From CAZPHU01 sp964419255 (GTDB taxonomy: Bacteria > Fibrobacterota > Chitinivibrionia > Chitinivibrionales > CAYFVL01), in NCBI GenBank assembly GCA_964419255.1, contig CAYQOU010000041.1, forward strand, positions 1 to 36,971: a stretch of DNA of 36,971 bases, written 5' to 3'. Numbering within the stretch: position 1 is the stretch's first letter; the number at the start of each line of letters is the position of its first letter. Positions 31,808 to 36,971 of this stretch are shown one piece after another. Made by a program: the position numbers and the translations under genes. The notes under the pieces are model-generated. The model saw nothing but the letters and a program-made list of their open reading frames with translations. It was not told the DNA's origin and searched no databases.

Positions 31808-32665
31808 CTACTTCTTAGCCTTGCGCATCCATGCAAGACCCAAGAAGCTGATACCCAACAGTGAAAGGAGTGCAGGTTCCGGCACCTGTGTCGGCCTTAC
31901 CTGAGCAACCACATACATCATATCGTCATAGTCGTAGTCGGCCCAATCGGGATGGTTCTGATAGAGATCTTCCCAGCAGAGCAGATAAGCGCTCTGCAAC
32001 GTAAGCATACGCGCTTGCGCATCATCTTGCCCCTGAACCCATACTGTTTGCCCGGCGGCCTCATCGAGATTAAATGTCATCATGTGATCCATGCCCTCTT
32101 CCATGCTCTCTCCGTCGATTATCACCTCAGGATTCAGACTCGGCTCGGAGTAGTAGGTCAGCTCGGGGTTGACATCGTCATTGCCGTGCCCCTGGGTATT
32201 TACATCCAGATACCATCCGAACTCGGAGCCGATCGGAAGATTTAAGGAGGCGACATTGGAATAGGGATCGGCTTGGGTACCATCATTGAGCCACCCGAAA
32301 TGGTCACCCGCAGAAAGGAGAGCGGTTTGGTTTATGGTACCGTTTGCGTCCTGCTGGTAGTATCCGATTGTGTTGGTGTATCCGGCGGTCATGCCGATGA
32401 GCACGATCTCGGCATCCGGATCTGTGATCTCCCACTGGTAATCGGGTTCGGTGAACAGCCCCATGACATCCGCATTGCTGCCATAGGTGTTACTGCCGAT
32501 AACCCTGTTTATGGCCTGATACACATCGGGAGTACCATCGTTTGTCTGGTTGGGAATCGGATTGCCGTTGGCATCATAGTTCATGTAATTGGCATCCGGG
32601 AAGGGTGCTGCCACCGCCAGTGCCGGAACAACCACAAGCGCTGCAAGAAATAATTTTAAATTCAT
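31808..32665 (-). CDS. PEP-CTERM surface protein
   Basis: This 285-aa exported protein has a signal peptide (about residues 1-20, MNLKLFLAALVVVPALAVAA). The C-terminal PEP-CTERM signal starts at residue 261: VPEPALLSLLGISFLGLAWM then RKAKK. The mature part is rich in Asp, Asn and Tyr with few basic residues, common in extracellular matrix proteins. No catalytic motif is seen. The start has a textbook AAGGAGG 5-6 nt upstream. It is monocistronic between its own sigma-54-like promoter and terminator. Confidence 0.85.
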   Translation of the reverse strand: MNLKLFLAALVVVPALAVAAPFPDANYMNYDANGNPIPNQTNDGTPDVYQAINRVIGSNTYGSNADVMGLFTEPDYQWEITDPDAEIVLIGMTAGYTNTIGYYQQDANGTINQTALLSAGDHFGWLNDGTQADPYSNVASLNLPIGSEFGWYLDVNTQGHGNDDVNPELTYYSEPSLNPEVIIDGESMEEGMDHMMTFNLDEAAGQTVWVQGQDDAQARMLTLQSAYLLCWEDLYQNHPDWADYDYDDMMYVVAQVRPTQVPEPALLSLLGISFLGLAWMRKAKK

Positions 32666-32709
32666 CTTTCCTCCTTGGGTTTATAATCAATCTCTGGATG
32701 CAAAATTAT

Positions 32710-32725
32710 AGCAAAATTAATACCA
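32710..32725 (-). promoter_or_regulatory. Sigma-54 promoter of the second PEP-CTERM gene
   Basis: TGGTATTAATTTTGCT on the minus strand has exact GG-N10-GC spacing and the shared TTTTGCT -12 element. It lies 44 nt upstream of the start codon. Confidence 0.65.
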
Positions 32726-32944
32726 TGTTATAAAACGCTAAAAACATTAAAAAACAGCGTAATTCAGATATGGATTGAGGTGCTGAGGTGTGAGGATTGG
32801 CGGTGGAATGTCGGTATTTTTTACAGAGAACACAACGATTGTCGCAGGGCATACAGAAAACCGCAGAGCCTGAGTTAACAGAACATAACAGGGGCTTCGC
32901 CCCGCAAGACATACAGCACGAATGATCAGACAAACTCAGCACCA

Positions 32945-33112
32945 TACGGCATCAATCTTTACGGCATCAATCTTTACGNNNNNNNNNNNNNNNNNNNNNN
33001 NNNNNNNNNNNNNNNNNNNNNNNNNNNNNNNNNNNNNNNNNNNNNNNNNNNNNNNNNNNNNNNNNNNNNNNNNNNNNNTACGGCATCAATCTTTACGGCA
33101 TCAATCTTTACG
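32945..33112. repeat. 15-bp tandem repeat interrupted by an assembly gap
   Basis: The unit TACGGCATCAATCTT occurs twice in phase before the gap, followed by TACG, and twice after it, again followed by TACG. The true copy number is unknown, because the assembler broke inside the array. Confidence 0.9.
32979..33078. other. Assembly gap of 100 N
   Basis: A 100-N placeholder located exactly within the 15-bp tandem repeat. Confidence 0.98.
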
Positions 33113-33157
33113 AGCGGCTTTATAGGGGGTTGCTTTGCCGGTCAGTAACTTATTCAA

Positions 33158-33185
33158 CAAAAAAAAAGGGCACCCTGGTGCCCTT
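33158..33185 (-). terminator. Intrinsic terminator of the choice-of-anchor PEP-CTERM gene
   Basis: GGGCAC-CCTG-GTGCCC, extended by AA/TT, is followed on the minus strand by nine T residues. It is the strongest terminator in the window. Confidence 0.92.
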
Positions 33186-33213
33186 GTGTCCCTCGGATAA
33201 TGTGCGCTGGTTT

Positions 33214-34284
33214 TCAGCTGCGTTTCTTGCCTCTCGCATAAGCTCCCAGAAGCAGCACTCCCATACCCAGCAGAGTCAGGGAAGCGGGCTCGGGAACATC
33301 TTGTGGAGGATTGAACAGGGGAATGTGAAACTGTCCGCCTGTGCCGGAAATCGATCCGACAATAGTATTTCCGTGAATCTCACCATTGTTGAACTCCACC
33401 TCTGCATCCATCGCCAGCACACTGCCCTGCATGCGAACGCCACTCATATCCATATTGGTGGCCTGGTAGCAGTTAAAAAGTATCGATGAAGAGTTGGTGA
33501 AATCAGATCCATCCGGGTTTTTGAAATCAAAACCGCCGATGGAAACGTTTTGGCCTTCGACATTAATGATTGCTACTGATCCTTCAGCCAGATCGAAGGT
33601 AAGGAGGTTGATTCTATCGATCTCATCACCGTCAAGGTGAAAATAATTCACATCCGAATTCTCTCCCCGCAGGGTGAGCTGGTCTGAGTCCCACTCCTTT
33701 GATGTATTGGCTTCTGACTGGGAAGCATATTCTTCTGAAAGCGCCTTGACATCTTCATATTCAGCATCGAAGTCTACAGGAATATCTCCAGCCGGCTGAT
33801 TTACAATTTGGTCTCTGATGTTATCCGGTGTGGTTGCGCTCACCTCTCCTTCAACCGTTACTGTCGGGATATAGTCCGTATTACCATCCCCGAAACTACC
33901 ATTGCCAAAATTGGCATCACCTTTTATCGAAACATCTCCCTCGACTCTAAATCCGTTAAGGTAATCAAGATCACCTCCAACATAGAGTCCGCCGTTTCTC
34001 ACCGATCCGTTTTCAAAACCCAGGCTGCCGCCGACCACCAGACTCTCCAATGAAAGCCTGTCATCGATGTAGCTGACCTCGAGGTTTTCCTCCTGCGCGT
34101 CATTGACCGAAAAACCGTTTAAGACCACATCGCCCCGTGCGGCGATTTTACCTTCCGCATCGGAAGTAACATCAACATCGCCAAAGGAAAACAGGTTGTA
34201 ATCCCACGCACTGGTTACCGGTGAAGCCTGCAAAATTACTGCTGCCGAAAGAAGAAGACCCGCTGCTGCTGCTCTGATGTTCAT
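33214..34284 (-). CDS. Choice-of-anchor A family PEP-CTERM protein
   Basis: This 356-aa exported protein has a signal peptide (about residues 1-25, MNIRAAAAGLLLSAAVILQA). The body has the alternating LVGGSLGFENGSVRNGGLYVGGDL pattern and FNCYQATNMDMSGVRMQGSVLA near the C-terminus, characteristic of the choice-of-anchor A (collagen-binding-like) domain. A PEP-CTERM signal starts at about residue 330 (VPEPASLTLLGMGVLLLGAY then ARGKKRS). The ATG at 34284 is selected because AGGGGAA lies 7 nt upstream and it opens the signal peptide; the frame stays open to 34536, but the added residues are not protein-like. It is monocistronic. Confidence 0.88.
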   Translation of the reverse strand: MNIRAAAAGLLLSAAVILQASPVTSAWDYNLFSFGDVDVTSDAEGKIAARGDVVLNGFSVNDAQEENLEVSYIDDRLSLESLVVGGSLGFENGSVRNGGLYVGGDLDYLNGFRVEGDVSIKGDANFGNGSFGDGNTDYIPTVTVEGEVSATTPDNIRDQIVNQPAGDIPVDFDAEYEDVKALSEEYASQSEANTSKEWDSDQLTLRGENSDVNYFHLDGDEIDRINLLTFDLAEGSVAIINVEGQNVSIGGFDFKNPDGSDFTNSSSILFNCYQATNMDMSGVRMQGSVLAMDAEVEFNNGEIHGNTIVGSISGTGGQFHIPLFNPPQDVPEPASLTLLGMGVLLLGAYARGKKRS

Positions 34285-34342
34285 AAATATTCCCCTGCTG
34301 TTTGGATTATGGATGGAGTTAAATGATTTCGCCATAAAACTC

Positions 34343-34358
34343 AGCAAAAGCCGGACCA
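34343..34358 (-). promoter_or_regulatory. Sigma-54 promoter of the choice-of-anchor PEP-CTERM gene
   Basis: TGGTCCGGCTTTTGCT on the minus strand has GG-N10-GC spacing and the same TTTTGCT -12 element as the second PEP-CTERM promoter. It lies 58 nt upstream of the chosen start codon, and within the over-extended reading frame, which further supports the shorter start. Confidence 0.65.
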
Positions 34359-34580
34359 TACGGGGAATATACCCTGTAAGGCCGCGCAGGCGTCCGTTTC
34401 CTGGGCTTACTGCTTGTCCCGCCCCCAAGGGAGTGTTAAATATTTCGACACGCATGGAGAAGTTCTTACACCCGTTTGCCTCGGGAGAAACAATTGGAGA
34501 AACAATTAAAGAATGGACAATCATCGAAGATAACAAGCAAGTGATATGTGATTCGTGATGGGATCTATCTGATTTCTGTT

Positions 34581-34747
34581 CAGAAATGTACTTAATCGAT
34601 TGTCATTCCCCTACTGATACATCATCCACGCGTCTGCGTGAACACATAACGCGAGGAGAACAAACTGACCGACATCGACAAGCGGGGGCATTAGTACAGA
34701 AATGTATGATCTGTAATGCCCCCACTCGATACATCATTCATGCGTTT
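34581..34747. repeat. Two diverged direct repeats with a strong hairpin, ending at a gap
   Basis: Copy 1 (34581-34635) and copy 2 (34697-34747) share CAGAAATGTA at the start, a C-rich core and GATACATCATYCAYGCGT at the end. Copy 2 overlaps a hairpin: GGGGGCAT (34684-34691) pairs with ATGCCCCC (34716-34723), and TACAGA with TCTGTA inside. The rest of 34359-34851 shows no gene. Confidence 0.6.
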
Positions 34748-34847
34748 NNNNNNNNNNNNNNNNNNNNNNNNNNNNNNNNNNNNNNNNNNNNNNNNNNNNN
34801 NNNNNNNNNNNNNNNNNNNNNNNNNNNNNNNNNNNNNNNNNNNNNNN
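34748..34847. other. Assembly gap of 100 N
   Basis: A 100-N placeholder directly after the second copy of a direct repeat. The downstream TPR gene ends only 4 bp beyond it. Confidence 0.98.
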
Positions 34848-34851
34848 AGAC

Positions 34852-36918
34852 CTAATCTCCCAAACCCTCCACATGCTTCTGAAGCGCCTCGCGGCTTATG
34901 GGCATGCTGAGTACCGATTTGCGGTCCATGAGCTGGTCGGCCCTCTGGTAGGTCTCGACCGCCTTGTCCTGATTGCCGCTCTTCTCGTAGGCGGTGGCCA
35001 GATGAAACAGCAGCCGCGCCTCCCCTTTTATCAGCTCGCTGGATGACAGAAGCGATACCACCTGACCGAATTTCTCCGCCTTCATCAGGGCCGTGGCGTA
35101 AGTGTCCAGGATATGCGGGCTTTTGGGTGCAAGCTCCGATGCCGTGCGGGCAAGCTTTATCGCCTCGTCCAGACGGCTGCCCTCCTGAGCCATGGCCCAG
35201 GCAAGATTGTTCATGATCGTCGGATTGCCCTTCGGGCTTCCCTTCTTGATCTCCTCCATCTCCTGAAGCTGCTCGTAGGTCTGTATGGCGGCAGAATAAT
35301 CCTTATCCCCCATCAGTACATCGGCGTAGCGAAGCATCAGCTGGGGAGTTTTCTGGCTCTTGAGCCCCTGCTCGTATGCCTGGCGCGCCTCTTTTTTGCG
35401 GCCCATACTGCGAAGAGCCTGTGCTTTCACCGCTGCGGTCACGTGAGCGGGGGCCCGGCTTTTGTTACACTCCTCGAGCGCCTTCTCGTACTGACGTTTG
35501 ACCAGATAGGTGGACAGACGGGCGGTTTCGAAGCTGTGCTCCTTCGGATACCGTTCGGCAAGCGTGTTAAATACCTGGTGAGCCTGCTCGACGTTACCTT
35601 TGCGCAGATCCATAATCGCCCCCCGCCACATGGTCATGGCATCATCGGGATATCTCTGCTTTAGCAGTTTCTGAGCAGCCTCCGCGCGGTCGATCATATC
35701 CTTTTTCCAGGAGAGATCGCGGAATAGTTCCAGCGAGGTTTTGGTAAACACGTTGTTTTCGTGCATGATACTTACCGCGTGAAGCGCCTCGTCCTCCTTG
35801 CCGGACATGGCCAGGGCGGTGGCCATCTCGCTCATCACTTTGGGTGATCGAAGAAGGGATATGGGAAGCTGCTGATAGTGTTTGATCGCCTGCTCATAAT
35901 CCTTTGCCGCCCCGTAGGCACGGGCGCTGTACATCTTTACCACAGGATGGCTTTTGACTTTTGCGGGGAGTTTCTGAAGCGTATCCAGAAGACTCCCCTT
36001 CTCAGTCACTGTTGTCAGCACCTTGTAATAGGGTTTCTCCCCTTGCGGAACGCGTTTGATCAGCGCATCCAGATCGTCTTTGCGACCGGTTGTCACATAC
36101 ACATATCCCAGATAGAATCGCGACTGCGGCTCCACCGATTTGTTGCGATGAAAATTGGATGGTTTGCTCAGCGGCAGAAGCTTTTCCTCCGCATCCTTAA
36201 ACTTGCCGTGGGCAAGCGAGTATATTCCATCCTCCAGCTGCACGACATCGCTGTACATCTCGTTTTTGCGCGCCAGCTCGAAAACCGCCTGCAGACTGTC
36301 ATAGTTATAGGTCTGCGCATACAGGGATGCCAGAAGGATATAGCCGAACTCATCGATCTGTTTCTGGCGGGCCCATTTTTGAAGCAGACTCTTTGCGGTG
36401 TTGATTTTCTTTTCCCCCACATAGCTTGCGGCAATCTTTCTGCGAAGCGATGGTGACTGATCCCTGACCAGGCTCCAGTAGGCACGGGCTGAGTCGTAGG
36501 CGTTAAACCTGAAGAACAGATCCCCCCTGAATGCAGGGGTTTTGAAACTGTCGGGCAAATCCTCGTACATAAGCAGGGCATTGGAGAGCCTCTGTGCGGA
36601 GTCGGTATTGAATTGCAGATTAACGTTGGCAAACAGCACCGCCGGATTTTTCAATCCGTTACGCCACGCAGCCTCGGCATGCACGTAGGCGGCATTGGGA
36701 TTATCCGCAGTCTGCACCGCCGCCCAGTGGTATTGTGCCGAATCGGGCGCCTTCTTACTTGCCGCCACGAAAAACTTATAGGCTTTATTTCGATTATTTT
36801 CTTCTTCCAGAAGCATAACTCCTTTATCGAAGCACTCCTTGGCATCCATCCCGATACCGGCCGAACACCCCACCACCATCAATGCCGTAAACATCAGCAA
36901 TCCGGTCAGCTGTCTCAT
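34852..36918 (-). CDS. TPR-repeat lipoprotein, PrsT-like
   Basis: The product is 688 aa. The signal peptide ends in the lipobox MVVGC, with the lipidated Cys at residue 18. The rest is a long array of TPR-like helical pairs (for example KAYKFFVAASKKAPDSAQYHW, YEQAIKHYQQLPISLLRSP and LDEAIKLARTASELAPKSPH). The composition and anchoring resemble PrsT, the TPR lipoprotein that accompanies exosortase/PEP-CTERM polysaccharide systems, but generic TPR lipoproteins look similar. The ATG at 36918 begins the signal peptide and has AAAGGA about 10 nt upstream; the frame extends to 36960 without support. Confidence 0.75.
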   Translation of the reverse strand: MRQLTGLLMFTALMVVGCSAGIGMDAKECFDKGVMLLEEENNRNKAYKFFVAASKKAPDSAQYHWAAVQTADNPNAAYVHAEAAWRNGLKNPAVLFANVNLQFNTDSAQRLSNALLMYEDLPDSFKTPAFRGDLFFRFNAYDSARAYWSLVRDQSPSLRRKIAASYVGEKKINTAKSLLQKWARQKQIDEFGYILLASLYAQTYNYDSLQAVFELARKNEMYSDVVQLEDGIYSLAHGKFKDAEEKLLPLSKPSNFHRNKSVEPQSRFYLGYVYVTTGRKDDLDALIKRVPQGEKPYYKVLTTVTEKGSLLDTLQKLPAKVKSHPVVKMYSARAYGAAKDYEQAIKHYQQLPISLLRSPKVMSEMATALAMSGKEDEALHAVSIMHENNVFTKTSLELFRDLSWKKDMIDRAEAAQKLLKQRYPDDAMTMWRGAIMDLRKGNVEQAHQVFNTLAERYPKEHSFETARLSTYLVKRQYEKALEECNKSRAPAHVTAAVKAQALRSMGRKKEARQAYEQGLKSQKTPQLMLRYADVLMGDKDYSAAIQTYEQLQEMEEIKKGSPKGNPTIMNNLAWAMAQEGSRLDEAIKLARTASELAPKSPHILDTYATALMKAEKFGQVVSLLSSSELIKGEARLLFHLATAYEKSGNQDKAVETYQRADQLMDRKSVLSMPISREALQKHVEGLGD

Positions 36919-36936
36919 TTTCTGGGTCCTTTCTTT

Positions 36937-36942
36937 ATTATA
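36937..36942 (-). promoter_or_regulatory. Consensus -10 element upstream of the TPR lipoprotein
   Basis: TATAAT on the minus strand lies 18 nt before the start codon, but no good -35 is seen at 16-18 bp. TGGGGTGCATTTTGTT just upstream is a near-miss to a sigma-54 site (GT instead of GC at -12). Confidence 0.35.
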
Positions 36943-36954
36943 AGCGAAAACAAA

Positions 36955-36971
36955 ATGCACCCCATCCGTCC
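36955..36971. repeat. Terminal copy of a repeat found inverted at the left end
   Basis: These 17 bases are the exact reverse complement of 39-55. The window ends inside the repeat. Confidence 0.85.

Larger units (their letters stand above)
32726..33157. other. Intergenic stretch with assembly gap inside a tandem repeat
   Basis: It contains a short GGGGC-TTC-GCCCC hairpin (32891-32903), the 15-bp tandem array interrupted by the gap, and a 79-codon Cys-rich minus-strand frame (32706-32945) that lacks a ribosome-binding site. No reliable gene is present. Confidence 0.5.

Noticed and set aside
32945..33112. 15-bp repeat considered as a CRISPR array
   Set aside because: The units are directly adjacent with no spacers.
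34392..34440. G-rich stretch upstream of the choice-of-anchor gene considered as a c-di-GMP riboswitch
   Set aside because: The conserved GEMM core sequences and receptor helices are not present in order.
34285..34536. N-terminal extension of the choice-of-anchor protein frame
   Set aside because: The extension precedes a clear signal peptide and ribosome site, and contains the sigma-54 promoter, so it is untranslated leader.

Overview
The window looks like one scaffold of a Gram-negative, environmental bacterium, probably from the FCB/PVC superphyla, with a Fibrobacterota-like bacterium as my best guess. Three signs point there: a FlgD/type IX-secretion-like C-terminal tail on a giant surface protein, three PEP-CTERM proteins, and PATR-type beta-strand repeats. 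The taxonomy is inferred, not demonstrated. Three runs of exactly 100 N (29420-29519, 32979-33078, 34748-34847) are scaffolding gaps, and two of them sit in visible repeats. A 17-bp sequence occurs in inverted orientation at both ends of the window (39-55 and 36955-36971), so both ends probably break in a dispersed repeat.

Corrinoid block (189-7700, all on the minus strand). A sigma-70-like promoter and a canonical cobalamin riboswitch lead into btuF (lipoprotein binding protein), cbiR (cobamide-remodelling phosphodiesterase), cobU, cobT and cobS, tightly overlapped. This is a salvage and remodelling operon: import a cobamide, remove its lower ligand with CbiR, then rebuild it with 5,6-dimethylbenzimidazole through CobU/CobT/CobS. 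A secreted alpha/beta hydrolase follows, then a BtuD/BtuC-type ATPase and permease whose leader contains an unexplained 10-bp inverted repeat. No cobC and no TonB receptor are present.

Transport (7888-9425, minus). An MFS transporter is preceded by a 28-aa membrane peptide with a perfect Shine-Dalgarno and a structured leader.

Exopolysaccharide block (9659-18771, minus). The order of transcription is rfbF and rfbG (CDP-4-keto-6-deoxyglucose synthesis), an extended SDR reductase, a periplasmic TPR protein, a BcsA-like family-2 glycosyltransferase, a membrane-anchored GH26-like hydrolase, a secreted beta-propeller protein and a predicted outer-membrane beta-barrel. This has all the part types of a synthase-dependent polysaccharide secretion system, but with the TPR and barrel parts on separate genes and a GH26-like hydrolase, a combination I do not recognise.

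Surface-protein block (19148-36918). A small helix-hairpin-helix protein (+) converges on a ~3,230-residue mosaic surface protein (-) with two duplicated PATR modules, cadherin-like, PA14, beta-helix-like and LamG-like domains and a FlgD/T9SS-type tail. Then come a Wza-like polysaccharide export protein (+), three single-gene PEP-CTERM units (-), and a TPR lipoprotein (-) resembling PEP-CTERM-system PrsT.

The most informative regulatory signal is a set of sigma-54 (-24/-12) promoter matches with exact GG-N10-GC spacing upstream of all three PEP-CTERM genes and the helix-hairpin-helix gene, with a near-match upstream of rfbF. Each PEP-CTERM gene also has its own hairpin/T-run terminator. Together these suggest a sigma-54-controlled extracellular-matrix regulon. 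No exosortase, sigma-54 activator or T9SS core gene lies inside the window.
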